Shown one piece after another: positions 7,901 to 16,626 of a stretch of 54,979 nucleotides of DNA; position 1 is the first letter of the stretch, and every line of letters starts with the position of its first letter. The DNA lies in assembly GCF_000285515.1 (NCBI RefSeq), contig NZ_HE610957.1:226726-281704 (forward strand), given 5' to 3'. Source of the stretch: Paenibacillus senegalensis JC66. Its GTDB lineage: Bacteria; Bacillota; Bacilli; Paenibacillales; NBRC-103111. A program made the position numbers and the translations under genes. The notes beneath the pieces were generated by a model that worked only from the letters and a program-made list of their open reading frames with translations, was not told where the DNA came from and searched no databases.

Positions 7901-9795
7901 ATCTTTACTTGATCCCTGCCCAAGAGTATGTATACTCGGTTACTGCTTTTGACGGCGCTGGACATGTATCTGCCCCAAGCAGTCCTGTACAGGCAAGCAC
8001 CCCCACCGGCAGTGTCTTTCTTATTAACGATTCCTTCGACGCGGAGCCTACCGGGGACGAGCCAACCGGCTATGTTATTGACCGTACAGGCGGAAGTGCC
8101 AGCATTGTGGAAGTACCTGACTCTACGAACAAAAGTGTCAAGTTCGAAGATGTCAGCTCTACCCGGTCCGTAGTGGCCGCAAAGTCATTCGATGGACAGC
8201 AAGGAAAGGTAGCCGCTGAATTCGACATTATGCTTCCAGCCAGGAGCAGCTATCATTCCTGGAACCTCCAAGGGGATGGCACCCGAAATGCGGTTACCGT
8301 TATGATCTCGGGCAATAATCTGATCTACAAAAATTCCCAAGGCGGAGACACTGTGCTTCAGGCTTATGAGCCAGGTACGTGGTATACCGTAAAAATTGAA
8401 GCTGATCCGGCCAGCCAGCTGTCAACCATCTATGTTAATGGAATCCCTAGGGCAGTAGATGCGGCCTTCCGTTTTCCCGTTTCCACCATTGAGCGGTTCG
8501 CTGCGTCAACCGGAATGTCGGGAACAGGCATCTTTTATCTAGATAATGTGAAGGTTTATCTGCCTTTCCTGACGGAAACGATGAAATCTGCCGAATGGAG
8601 ATTGGATAACGCTGTGTCCGGTACTCAGCTTGGACAATTTCCACAGCTCGCCATTGATCAATTGAACAGCGTTTGGCTTGCCGCCCAAGCTGTCCATGAC
8701 GATCCGTTGGCAGACACATCTTCGAAGGATCAGGCAGCACTTGAGCTTGTGGACGCGATGAAGCAATTTGACGGCTCGGTTATCCGGCTTGATGAAGTCT
8801 TTGTCGATACGGAACAGAAAGAACTGTTGATTGGCGAGGAAACGCAGCTGATCTTGACAGGGATCACGACAGCAGGCGCGGCAGCAGATCTGGATCTGGC
8901 CAATATCACCTTTGATAGCAGTGACGGCGCAGTTGCTGAGGTAGATCCTAATGGAAAGATTACCGCAAAAGGAGCCGGGAAGGTTACCGTTCATGTTTAT
9001 GCTGAGTTCAAAGGAATTACCGTTACCTCTTCCATAGAGCTCCGGGTGTATGAAGCAAAGACTCCTGTTACATCAGCATGGCTGAACCCGGAGAAACCGG
9101 ATGGGGACAATGGCTGGTATCGCAGCCCGGTTACCCTTACTTTGTCGGCAGCGCCTTCAACCGTAACGGAAATCGTTTATCGTCTGGATTCCTCTGCAGA
9201 CTGGCAGCCTTACCGTACGCCATTGGAGTTCCTTGAAGATGGGGAATACACCATAAGCTTCCGCTCCATTGCTGCCGGCGGATTAGAAGAAGAGGCTCAA
9301 ACCATCTCCTTCCGAATAGATAGTCTCGCTCCAACGATTCTTTTGCCTGTGGAGAACGGTGCTGTCTACTCTACTGCGGAGGCGATTCCCCTGGTAATCA
9401 CTGCTTCAGATGATGGCTCCGGGATCGATGAAAAGAGTCTCACCGTTACGCTGAACGGTAGATCTCTAACAGCTGGGTCAGAGCTGGCATTGTACACTTT
9501 GCCCTTGGGCCATCACACGTTAATAGCATCTGTACGTGATCTAGCAGGCAATGAAAGTGAAATAACAGCTGCCTTCACGCTAGAGACTAGCCTGGAATCA
9601 CTTAGCCAATTGGTTGCCTTGTTCCAGGCTAATGGGGAGATAGGCAATCACGGGATTGCTAACAGCTTGCAGGCCAAGCTAAAAAACCAGCAGCTTGAGC
9701 CCTTCATCAAACAGGTACGCGCTCAGTCAGGCAAGCATATTTCGGAGATGGCTGCTCATTATTTATTGAGAGATGCCGAAGCTCTATTGCCCTAA
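4987..9795 (+). CDS. Secreted polysaccharide lyase family 8 (hyaluronate/chondroitin/xanthan lyase type), multimodular
   Basis: 1602 residues. A signal peptide (KKKK then a hydrophobic run to TPAALA) is followed by the PL8 alpha/alpha toroid and beta domains up to about residue 820. The catalytic set is visible: Asn220 in TGANRVEKV, His285 and Tyr294 in DGSFLQHGPHPYIGNYG, and Arg348 in MDMIRGRLIS. Spacing agrees with the pneumococcal hyaluronate lyase. Next come two fibronectin III domains (about 826-912 and 916-1005), a LamG-like beta sandwich (about 1010-1190), a helical FIVAR-like segment, a Big2-like domain (about 1265-1360), Ig-like modules, and a C-terminal FIMAH-type domain (GEIGNHGIANSLQAKL). 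It cleaves uronic acid-containing polysaccharide by beta-elimination outside the cell; hyaluronan, chondroitin and xanthan are all possible. The start is GTG 4987; TTG 4990 is an alternative. Both sit close to GGGAAAGG. Confidence 0.9.
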   Translation: MLHLYKHGKKKKLLPIGIILLCLLLALPIVTPAALANESADAYDVLRQKWFDVLVGGSDFNPNDPDFAAKIEALADSVQNGETGFWDRLQTGADRADCNCLFTDLLGTEASGHIVVAYDRLKTMALAYITPGSRLEGNAMLKEAVVDALDWMYENRYNENTVRYGNWYHWEMSGPQNLLDTVILMYPELTSEQIENYMKGVDHFSPDPNLINNTVATGANRVEKVWTLLLRSVLLKDGDMLELAKHALSDNTGTPTSTNGENNVFAYTLVPETDGMHPDGSFLQHGPHPYIGNYGTTFLQLLAGAVYLLNDSPWEITDPELPNLYQWIHDSFEPTMYNGAQMDMIRGRLISNESVQTHVAGHRVIQGVIMLSTFAPPEHASAYQSMVKTWVTEDTYRNFLTTAPIWFAQQAKMIVEDSSIPARGDLVMNKIFPLSDRVVHHREGFSFGLSMSSSRIYRYESINGNNLHGWRTGDGVTYLYNGDLGHYDDHYWPTVDMYRLPGITTDKQTLGNAAGQSTKTPHSWVGGASDGEFAAIGMQFTPFNSSLTGKKSWFLFDDEIVALGAEITSTDSREVETIIDNRKLNEDGDNQVHVDGELQSASLTEGTQLYPGAKWLHLEGSMERSDIGYFFPEGEEIHGLREARTGSWGDIQGGTPSDPITRNYYSLSIDHGTNPLNESYQYAILPNKSISQTADYADQPDFIVLENSGDVQAVKETKLNMIGANFWTNAPTTVAADGSSWITSSGKASVLTKESEERLEVTVSDPTQLNKGTIDLEIHREATGIRQLDPAITVVRLSPTIQLSVDVNDARGASFGAVFTLGNPHDTEPPTPPAQVTASIEGYNSVRLDWEASTDNTGIAGYRIYRNGAEWASVITPGYVDEHVEPGSYEYQVVAYDPAGNLSSYSDAVQVTIEADTTPPSVPAGLTAQAVSASRIDLAWEASVDDISGVAGYNVYRNEEKIATVNALSYSDLYLIPAQEYVYSVTAFDGAGHVSAPSSPVQASTPTGSVFLINDSFDAEPTGDEPTGYVIDRTGGSASIVEVPDSTNKSVKFEDVSSTRSVVAAKSFDGQQGKVAAEFDIMLPARSSYHSWNLQGDGTRNAVTVMISGNNLIYKNSQGGDTVLQAYEPGTWYTVKIEADPASQLSTIYVNGIPRAVDAAFRFPVSTIERFAASTGMSGTGIFYLDNVKVYLPFLTETMKSAEWRLDNAVSGTQLGQFPQLAIDQLNSVWLAAQAVHDDPLADTSSKDQAALELVDAMKQFDGSVIRLDEVFVDTEQKELLIGEETQLILTGITTAGAAADLDLANITFDSSDGAVAEVDPNGKITAKGAGKVTVHVYAEFKGITVTSSIELRVYEAKTPVTSAWLNPEKPDGDNGWYRSPVTLTLSAAPSTVTEIVYRLDSSADWQPYRTPLEFLEDGEYTISFRSIAAGGLEEEAQTISFRIDSLAPTILLPVENGAVYSTAEAIPLVITASDDGSGIDEKSLTVTLNGRSLTAGSELALYTLPLGHHTLIASVRDLAGNESEITAAFTLETSLESLSQLVALFQANGEIGNHGIANSLQAKLKNQQLEPFIKQVRAQSGKHISEMAAHYLLRDAEALLP

Positions 9796-9811
9796 CATCA
9801 CAAACCTGACT

Positions 9812-10090
9812 TTACAGACCACTCACCGTGTTAAGATCGTACGCGGCTCTTGAAGAATGTCGAAAACACCAGACACCTCCTTGCATCATAGATGCTGGAG
9901 GTGTTTGGTGTTTTCCAATGTTATTTTCCAAAGGTACACGATACAAATAAGCCTTTGAGATCGTTCTCTCAGGCTTTTGTTCAATCGCATTCATTAACTT
10001 GAGCCAGGCCTCCTGAGTCAAATCCTCGGCATCCCAGCGATTCCTGGTAAGCTGTAGGCTATATTGATAAATAATCGTTTTCCAGTCCAT
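9812..10090 (-). pseudogene. Truncated ECF-type sigma factor remnant
   Basis: The first 50 or so codons encode an N-terminal sigma region 2: IIYQYSLQLTRNRWDAEDLTQEAWLKLM, in which DAEDLTQE is the core-binding signature, then ISKAYLYRV. After that, sequence similarity stops and the frame runs into the lyase terminator hairpin. Region 4 (promoter -35 recognition) is absent, and no ribosome site precedes the ATG. It is a decayed fragment of a sigma factor gene of about 170-280 codons, not a working factor. Confidence 0.6.
9863..9914 (+). terminator. Long hairpin terminator after the PL8 lyase
   Basis: AAAACACCA and ACACCTCC pair with GGAGGTGT and TGGTGTTTT around one mismatch, and an inner GCATC/GATGC extends the stem. 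The stem runs about 23 bp with a trailing TTTT. It is nearly symmetric, so it could also terminate minus-strand transcription. Confidence 0.7.
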
Positions 10091-10394
10091 GCTAATATAT
10101 TCTATGTAATGGTATATTTTACCTCCTTAACTCTATTAAAAAATGTTATTTCTTTTTATACATTACTTGAGCCCGTTTCCTTTCCTATTCCTATTGTCAA
10201 CCTTATTGACCAAAGGTCTTTTTGGCCAAAAAACTAAGCGAGTTTTCGATGCAATAAAGGAGCCTGGGCTATATCCATGCAGCAAGCCGCAAGGCACGTA
10301 GTCGTACCATTACGGCTCGCTCTTCAAATATAGCTGATATGGATATTGCACACCGCAACTGGCTAATTGGAGTAACGGCTGAGCTATCCGGGTG
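10091..10394. other. Intergenic region with nested inverted repeats
   Basis: 304 bp between the sigma remnant and the end of the GH-A hydrolase gene. It contains a 14-bp palindrome TTTTTGGCCAAAAA at 10219-10232, and a nested structure at 10269-10348. In that structure ATATCCAT pairs with ATGGATAT around an inner AGCCG/CGGCT helix. The nested element begins about 50 nt after the hydrolase stop and could be its 3' untranslated structure. No gene is seen. Confidence 0.45.
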
Positions 10395-12947
10395 CTAATT
10401 AGCTGGCGCCGGTTCTGTCCAAACCGCCAAATTATCATAGACAACCTGAATACTGTCACCGGCGGCACGGGCTTCTGCGGACAGCACTACCCGCATATTG
10501 GAGCTCCAGTCCACTTGTACACTCTTATGTTTCTGTCCATCGATATAGATATGCACATAATTGCCGTCATGAACCAGCTTCATCGTGTGATGGCCCAAAT
10601 CATCGTCAGCCAAAACCAATGTATCGCTGCCTCCGTTCAGATTGTAGGCCCATACTCCGGTATCCATATTTTGGCTAAAGCGGAGATATTCACTGCCGCT
10701 TACGTACAGCCACAAGCCGCTTCTTTGCCCTGTTCCTGTTCCTCCCAATGATATTCTGTCCACCTCTACAATAAGCGGCTCTTCTGCGGATGCATGGAAC
10801 GGCAGTACACTCTCCAGCGCCCTTCCCGACCAATAATTGACTCCCGTTATTCCCTGGAAGGCAAGGACACCGTTCGATTCGATCGCTTCAATCTCGGTCG
10901 GCAGGCTCGAACGCAATCCGCGATGGATTACAGACCATTGACTTAAATCAATCTGATTATCGTCAAAATCATCCTGCATGGAATTGGAGGTCGGCATTGC
11001 GGCAGCTTCCTGAGAGTTTGCTCCTTCCCCTGCACTGCTAATCGCCGACACTACATAATAATAGGTTCGGCCATTTGTTAATCCTGTATCTGTATACTCC
11101 GTTCCATTCACATGGGCAACGGTTGTATAAGGCCCTCCTGGCATCGCACTTCTTTTTACATGATAACCGGATGCGCCAACCGCCGGAGACCAGTTCAGCT
11201 GAATTTCAGAATCGCTCCCCAGCGCTGATAACCCGGTCACCTGAAACCTGATGACGGCATAATCATACTCGCCCCGATTTACCGTGCTTTCCGCTTTCAC
11301 GAGCGCCTCAGGCATGGCAGGAATTACAACCGGTGCCGTGTATCTTCCATCGCCAGTAATCGTCCCATAGTCTGAACCTCCCACCACCGACCATTCGATA
11401 CCTTCAGGTGCTCCGAAAACCTGCCCATCAAAATCAATTGGAGCCCCAGGAGCTGCAGAAATTTCGCCGGGCGTAACTTCAATCTGAACCGGCTCGGGCA
11501 CACTCGTATATACGGCAACACTATTAGCCGGAAGATCAGGATCAATGAAGCTAGTAGCTACCCCGCTCCAAGAAGCATCACTCGGAATTATGGTGGCACT
11601 TGCTGTAGGCGTGATCGTGTTAGAAAAGAGATGCCGGTTAATCGTTTTGTTAATCGGGGCTGATATAGTAAGGGCTACCCTTTTATTTTCACTCATGCTT
11701 TTATTTACTACAAAAACGGTCAATTCCCCATCGCTTCGCCTTACAGAAGTGACATGCAGATCCGGATCATCGGTTTCCGTTGACAGCACCTGTGAATGTA
11801 CGCCTCCAAAGCGGGTAAAAAGGCTTAAGGTATAATAAGTATAACGGGGAACAGCGCTTTCCGGCAGCCATGGCCAAGTTCCATAAGCCGAGCTGTCCAA
11901 GAAATTTAGAGGATCTACGATAAATTGATCAGCTAATCGCCACATTAACATACCGGAGTTGCCGCTGCGCATGCCGGATATCATCAGATCGGCGAGCTCC
12001 ACCGCGTTCTGGTACGTTGTCTTGTCGCCCGCTGCTGCAAACTCGGTGATCATCAACGGCTTGCCTGTAGGCTGCACATAGGCCATGCGCTCTGCTGTCC
12101 AAGCCGCCATTGAATCGTAATCTTTTCCATAGGCGTGACCCTCATAAATATCCAAGATATCATCCATATTTTGTGCAGCGTGCTCCATCCAATCGAGTCC
12201 GGACGATTCGTCAGGGCCGAGCAATTTAATCTGCGAACGGATTCCGTCGGTGACCAGTCTGTTGTGAATAGCCCGGTACATGGCCTCATAGTAGTCCATT
12301 TGATTGATTGAAGGCGGAGTTTCAAAGTCTCCCAGATTCGGCTCATTATAACTCATCACATATTTGATGTTGCTGTAGCCTTTATTGACAATCAACTGCT
12401 GTAGGGTGGCCGATACCCACTCAGCCCACTCCTCGAGATCTCTGGGTGCGCTCGTTTCGGGCTTCTGCAGCCCGCTGAATCCAAGCCAGTTCCTCACCTC
12501 CGCATTCATTTTCCAGCCGGCCACCAATATGACGTCGATATCCTGAGATTTCAAATAATCCAGAACCCGGTATACTGCCTGCATTTTTACACTTTCCGTC
12601 TGCATCCCCGACCAATCAATAGTACCCGGATCGTCATTGTCGTTAATAGGCTCCATCCAGTCGATTTGATACCATACACGCACGATGTTCGGCTTTAGTT
12701 TAGCAATGCGCCTCTTCTCTATTTCCCACCAATGTTCGTTAAAGCCGGCTCCGATACTTTCAGGCATAAAATGAAACGGGTCATATTCCGCACCAATACC
12801 CAAAAAGTCTGACTGGATAATGGAAGCGGTGTCAATTGTAATCGTGGAAGTGCTGTCATGAGTTTGAATCGTAGTCGGTGTGAACAGAGTGCCTATAAAC
12901 ACGAAAAAGCTTACTAGTCCACCCATCCATTGTCCCTGTAATTTCAT
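10395..12947 (-). CDS. Secreted clan GH-A glycoside hydrolase with C-terminal beta-sandwich modules
   Basis: 850 residues. After a signal peptide (GGLVSFFVFIGTLF), the catalytic TIM barrel spans about 40-330. The barrel carries VRVWYQIDWMEP, an acid/base Asn201-Glu202 pair in MSYNEPNLGDF, and a nucleophile Glu302 in PLMITEFAAAG, which is the clan A layout with families 5 and 39 closest by eye. A beta-sandwich follows (to about 465), then an Ig-like domain (EVTPGEISAAPGAPI), a fibronectin III domain and a LamG-like C-terminal domain. It probably makes internal cuts in, or trims, the polymer attacked by the PL8 lyase. The ATG at 12947 has AGAGGTG 6 nt upstream; the GTG nine bases earlier does not. 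It lies 178 bp after yesN and may have its own promoter. Confidence 0.82.
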   Translation of the reverse strand: MKLQGQWMGGLVSFFVFIGTLFTPTTIQTHDSTSTITIDTASIIQSDFLGIGAEYDPFHFMPESIGAGFNEHWWEIEKRRIAKLKPNIVRVWYQIDWMEPINDNDDPGTIDWSGMQTESVKMQAVYRVLDYLKSQDIDVILVAGWKMNAEVRNWLGFSGLQKPETSAPRDLEEWAEWVSATLQQLIVNKGYSNIKYVMSYNEPNLGDFETPPSINQMDYYEAMYRAIHNRLVTDGIRSQIKLLGPDESSGLDWMEHAAQNMDDILDIYEGHAYGKDYDSMAAWTAERMAYVQPTGKPLMITEFAAAGDKTTYQNAVELADLMISGMRSGNSGMLMWRLADQFIVDPLNFLDSSAYGTWPWLPESAVPRYTYYTLSLFTRFGGVHSQVLSTETDDPDLHVTSVRRSDGELTVFVVNKSMSENKRVALTISAPINKTINRHLFSNTITPTASATIIPSDASWSGVATSFIDPDLPANSVAVYTSVPEPVQIEVTPGEISAAPGAPIDFDGQVFGAPEGIEWSVVGGSDYGTITGDGRYTAPVVIPAMPEALVKAESTVNRGEYDYAVIRFQVTGLSALGSDSEIQLNWSPAVGASGYHVKRSAMPGGPYTTVAHVNGTEYTDTGLTNGRTYYYVVSAISSAGEGANSQEAAAMPTSNSMQDDFDDNQIDLSQWSVIHRGLRSSLPTEIEAIESNGVLAFQGITGVNYWSGRALESVLPFHASAEEPLIVEVDRISLGGTGTGQRSGLWLYVSGSEYLRFSQNMDTGVWAYNLNGGSDTLVLADDDLGHHTMKLVHDGNYVHIYIDGQKHKSVQVDWSSNMRVVLSAEARAAGDSIQVVYDNLAVWTEPAPAN

Positions 12948-13125
12948 GCCTTTCACCTCTTTAACTCAAAATGAATTACGGCAACGCAGGGTTATTGTCA
13001 TACCTCCTTTCAGCTTAGATCACTGTTTCAATGATTCACCCCAAGTATAAGCCAGTGGCAATAGAGATGGATATTTCCCATTCTTGTGATCGTTGTCCAA
13101 TCTTGCCTTTTTTGCCTCAGCCTTC

Positions 13126-14775
13126 TCACGGCTTGCTCCCGTCCCGGTATTCCTGCGGGGTCAAACCGGTCTTTTTGCGGAATAGCCTAGTGAAATAAGG
13201 AGCGGATTCTAATCCAACCTCAGCTGCTATCTCGTGAATTTTCCGGTCCGTCGTCTTTAGAAGCAGCTTAGCCTTGTTGATCCGGGTTTCGTTAATATAC
13301 TCCAGTACCCCCTGACCCGTCATCTGCTTGTACAACCGTGAGAAATAGGGCGGACTAAAATAGACGAGCTCAGCCAGCTTGGAAAGAGACAGCTCCTCAT
13401 GTAAAAACTGATGAATATAATCATGGACCTTAGCGATCATTTCATGTGTCCTTTCGACCTGTTTTCTCCCGTTGTAATCGGCAAGCACTGCTCCCAGGTT
13501 GCAAAAATAAGCGATCATTTCGTGCCAGCCGGCGTGGTCGTCTGGTCTTAATATTTTTTCGGCTTGCACAGTGGAGTCGAGTTCCTCAAGCAATCTCCGT
13601 TTATTCATATAAGACAGGAAGAATGCTGACAAATGAGAGAAGAGCTCAAGCCCCAGCCACCTGCCTTCTCCGTCAGCAAATAGGGTAGCCTCTACCGTAA
13701 ACAGCTCGTGAAAAAGAGAAGTGAAGTCTTCCTTCTTTCCGCTATCCATATAATGCTCTAATAAATCAAACCGGTTGAGCCGCGAACGAAGCTTTTCAAT
13801 TTCTATATAGAGCCGGCTTGACTGCTTGCGACCTTCCCCTGCCGGTTCGGTTATGAGCATTTCTTCGCCCGTGCCCATCCGAAAAGTAAGCTGCAGCTTC
13901 AAGGCTTCCACCCGGCTGCTGACTAACTCCCAGGCTGAGGCTTCTGATGCTACTGCAACGGATAACGGTATTGTTAATAAGCGCTGACAAGACATCTGAA
14001 TTCGTTCGATATAGCTGGGAAACGGCCATTCAGCCCCTTGACCGCCTCTTCCCTGATGGGGCTGTACCAGCCAGACAATCCGCGTCCGGTCATACTGGAA
14101 AGCTACAAGCCGGACTTCCGGCCGCAAATATTCATCTGCAATATTGAAGATGGAGAAAAACAGCAGAGTACGGTTTGCTGGCGCTGCAAACTTGCCCCAA
14201 TCATCGATTCTGCCAAGCACAACCAGTACCGGGACGCTAGGATCGAGATCAATCCCGAGCTCCTGGAAGCGTTTTTCCATTATGGAAGGAGGGTCAACCT
14301 CACCTTCCAGCATTTGCAGCAAGTAGTCCCGCCGGAGGGAGGGCAGTGCCATGAACAATTGCTCCCGGGCATTTTGGATAACCTGCTCTTCACTGATCTC
14401 ATTTTTAATGTCCAGAATCGATTTCTCGATCGCGCTCACAATCACCTCATCGCCTTCGGATTTCAGTACATAATCCACTCCACCCTTACGCAATGCCGAT
14501 TGGACATATTCGAAATCGTCATAACCCGTTAAGAAAATAACCCGGCAACGAGGCCAGCGCTGCAAGATTTCATCGGCCAGCTCCATCCCGTTCATTCCGG
14601 GCATGCGAATATCGGTCAGCAGTATATCAACCCGCCCCTTGTCAATTTTAGCAAGCGCCTCCTTACCCGAATACGCCTTGTTGATCGTCAAATTCAAATC
14701 AGGCAATTCGTCCAGCGCTTCTACTAAATAATCAACAGCGTAAGGCTCATCGTCAACTACCAGCATATGCAGCAC
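13126..14775 (-). CDS. YesN-type response regulator with AraC DNA-binding domain
   Basis: 549 residues. The N-terminal receiver domain (MLVVDDEP, phospho-acceptor Asp55 in ILLTDIRMPGMNG, signalling Thr in IFLTGYDDFEYV) is followed by a long middle region. Two helix-turn-helix motifs of the AraC family lie at the C-terminus (SLSKLAELVYFSPPYFSRLYKQ and KIHEIAAEVGLESAPYFTRLFRKKTG). It is the partner of the kinase encoded 4 nt upstream and should activate the importer and hydrolase genes when oligosaccharide is sensed. The start is GTG 14775, with GAGGAGG 9 nt upstream; the ATG three codons later is too far from that site. Confidence 0.93.
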   Translation of the reverse strand: MLHMLVVDDEPYAVDYLVEALDELPDLNLTINKAYSGKEALAKIDKGRVDILLTDIRMPGMNGMELADEILQRWPRCRVIFLTGYDDFEYVQSALRKGGVDYVLKSEGDEVIVSAIEKSILDIKNEISEEQVIQNAREQLFMALPSLRRDYLLQMLEGEVDPPSIMEKRFQELGIDLDPSVPVLVVLGRIDDWGKFAAPANRTLLFFSIFNIADEYLRPEVRLVAFQYDRTRIVWLVQPHQGRGGQGAEWPFPSYIERIQMSCQRLLTIPLSVAVASEASAWELVSSRVEALKLQLTFRMGTGEEMLITEPAGEGRKQSSRLYIEIEKLRSRLNRFDLLEHYMDSGKKEDFTSLFHELFTVEATLFADGEGRWLGLELFSHLSAFFLSYMNKRRLLEELDSTVQAEKILRPDDHAGWHEMIAYFCNLGAVLADYNGRKQVERTHEMIAKVHDYIHQFLHEELSLSKLAELVYFSPPYFSRLYKQMTGQGVLEYINETRINKAKLLLKTTDRKIHEIAAEVGLESAPYFTRLFRKKTGLTPQEYRDGSKP

Positions 14776-14779
14776 TCAT

Positions 14780-16561
14780 TTACGCCTCCTCTGAAAGTTC
14801 AACCGGAAGGGCAAGGATTACTCTTAACCCTGACGGTTCTGCGTTCTCGATTGAAAGTCCAGCGTCTTTCCCGTACTTCAGCCTTAGCCGGCGATGGACA
14901 TTAAGCATCCCTGTTACTTCTCCAGTAGGGTGTTCCCGCTTAAATGTCTGCGACCATCTACTTACTTCTTCCTCGCTCAAGCCTCTTCCATTATCCTCCA
15001 CAATAACGAGAAGCAGCGGAGAACCGGCGGATGAAGCCGCTTCTTGTATATGGATGGCCAGCCTCCGGTCTTCTCCATCGTGATCCAATCCGTGCTGGTA
15101 AACGTTCTCGACAATCGGTTGAAGAATCAGCCGTGGAACCTTCAAATTAAGATACCGCTCTGGGATTTCCCCGAGAGATACATGGATTCGTTCGTGAAAG
15201 CGAATGGACTGGATCTCCGTATATACCTTGACATGATGAAATTCCTCTTCTAGTCTAACCTCTTCTTTGCCGTTTCTCGTTATATACTGAAAATAATCAC
15301 CTAAATATTTGGTGAATCGCGTTGAGTTTTCATAATCCTGTGCTTTAGTCATGCGGTACAGCAAATAGAAGCTGTTATATAGGAAATGGGGATTGATTTG
15401 CGATTGCAGCTGCTTAAGCTCAGATTTTTGCAGCAGGAGCTGCTGCTCGTATACTTCATAAATCAGCTTGTTCAAATGAGCCGTCATGTGATTAAATCGC
15501 TCGTATAAATATTGAAATTCATCGTGGCTGTTATGCTTGATCTCCAAATGCAGCAGCCCCGCCTCCACCTTGCGGAAAGCACCTACCAGCTTGCGGAGCG
15601 GCCGGTGTATAATTCTGTAAATCCAGTAGGCGAATACAACCAGAGTGACCAGGGAGATCCCCGAAATCAAAAAAAGATACAGCCGATACTTCTGAATCGG
15701 TCCCATGACTTCGTGTTCCGGCACATACACAACCATAGAAGAATTCAGCTTTGCCGATTCCATGATTACCGTCAAATAATTTCTGTTTTGCAGAAAAAGG
15801 GATACGGTATTCGTATCCGGATCAGCATCCTTCATCATTTGTTTAATGATTTCATCATTCATATGATCATGGGAGCTCGCGATAACTACATCTTCGTGAA
15901 TAAGCACAGCACCACCTCCCGCATGGCCGGGCAGCTGCTGAAGGTAACTCTGCAGGGCCGGAATCGAGATTTCCAGTTCCAGGATAAAAGCAGGGTTTTG
16001 TCTGTCAAGATTAAAAGGAGTCGGGTAATATTCCCGGATAAACATCCGGTTATCCGAATAGATAAAAGGAGGAGCGGACTTAAACGCCTCCTCCTTTAAA
16101 CGGTCGATCTGCACCTGGTCCAGCGGATCCACCAGTCTATTGGAGGAGACAGTTCGGGAAACCGAGGGAATATACGCACGGGCTGCTGAAATATACATAC
16201 TTGAAGCCTTAATCAGACTTAAGCGCTTGTGCAGTTTCTTCATTGAAAAAAGCTTCTCGTAATTGGACATCCTTTCCACCAGCATGGAAAGGGACTCCAA
16301 ATCCTCATCATTCATGAATTCCCGCTGAAGAACCGTCATTCGCTCAATTTCGTTCTCCAAGGACATTAAATAAAATTGAGCCTGCTGGTTCAAGGATTTC
16401 GTGATTTCGTTCTTAACCGTTTCGGCTCCTTTTTCATTAATAAAATAACCCAGCGCGTAAAGAGGGGAAATGACAACGAGAAAAGCAACGACCAGCTTGC
16501 TAAATATAGAGAATCGCCTTTGTTGCTTGTGCAGCTTGTGCTGCTTGTGCAGCCTTTTCAT
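14780..16561 (-). CDS. YesM-type sensor histidine kinase
   Basis: 593 residues. One transmembrane helix near the N-terminus (FSKLVVAFLVVISPLYALGYF) and a second at about 300 (LYLFLISGISLVTLVVFAYWIY) frame an extracellular sensor domain. A HAMP segment (RPLRKLVGAFRKVEAG), a His_kinase-type phospho-accepting motif (QINPHFLYNSFYLLYRM) and a GHKL ATPase (N box PIVENVYQHGL, G box VEDNGRGLS) follow. It probably detects oligosaccharides, directly or via the lipoprotein. The ATG at 16561 has GGGGAGG 6 nt upstream; the frame extends 21 codons further without one. The gene sits between the importer permease and yesN, in the same direction. Confidence 0.92.
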   Translation of the reverse strand: MKRLHKQHKLHKQQRRFSIFSKLVVAFLVVISPLYALGYFINEKGAETVKNEITKSLNQQAQFYLMSLENEIERMTVLQREFMNDEDLESLSMLVERMSNYEKLFSMKKLHKRLSLIKASSMYISAARAYIPSVSRTVSSNRLVDPLDQVQIDRLKEEAFKSAPPFIYSDNRMFIREYYPTPFNLDRQNPAFILELEISIPALQSYLQQLPGHAGGGAVLIHEDVVIASSHDHMNDEIIKQMMKDADPDTNTVSLFLQNRNYLTVIMESAKLNSSMVVYVPEHEVMGPIQKYRLYLFLISGISLVTLVVFAYWIYRIIHRPLRKLVGAFRKVEAGLLHLEIKHNSHDEFQYLYERFNHMTAHLNKLIYEVYEQQLLLQKSELKQLQSQINPHFLYNSFYLLYRMTKAQDYENSTRFTKYLGDYFQYITRNGKEEVRLEEEFHHVKVYTEIQSIRFHERIHVSLGEIPERYLNLKVPRLILQPIVENVYQHGLDHDGEDRRLAIHIQEAASSAGSPLLLVIVEDNGRGLSEEEVSRWSQTFKREHPTGEVTGMLNVHRRLRLKYGKDAGLSIENAEPSGLRVILALPVELSEEA

Positions 16562-16626
16562 CCTCTTCCTCCCCTGCCTTACGTGTATGTCGGCGTGAAG
16601 CCGGAGCGGCCCGCCTGAATCCATTA

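Noticed and set aside
10219-10232. TTTTTGGCCAAAAA as a terminator
   Set aside because: The stem has only four G-C pairs and no loop; a perfect palindrome of this kind more probably reflects composition.
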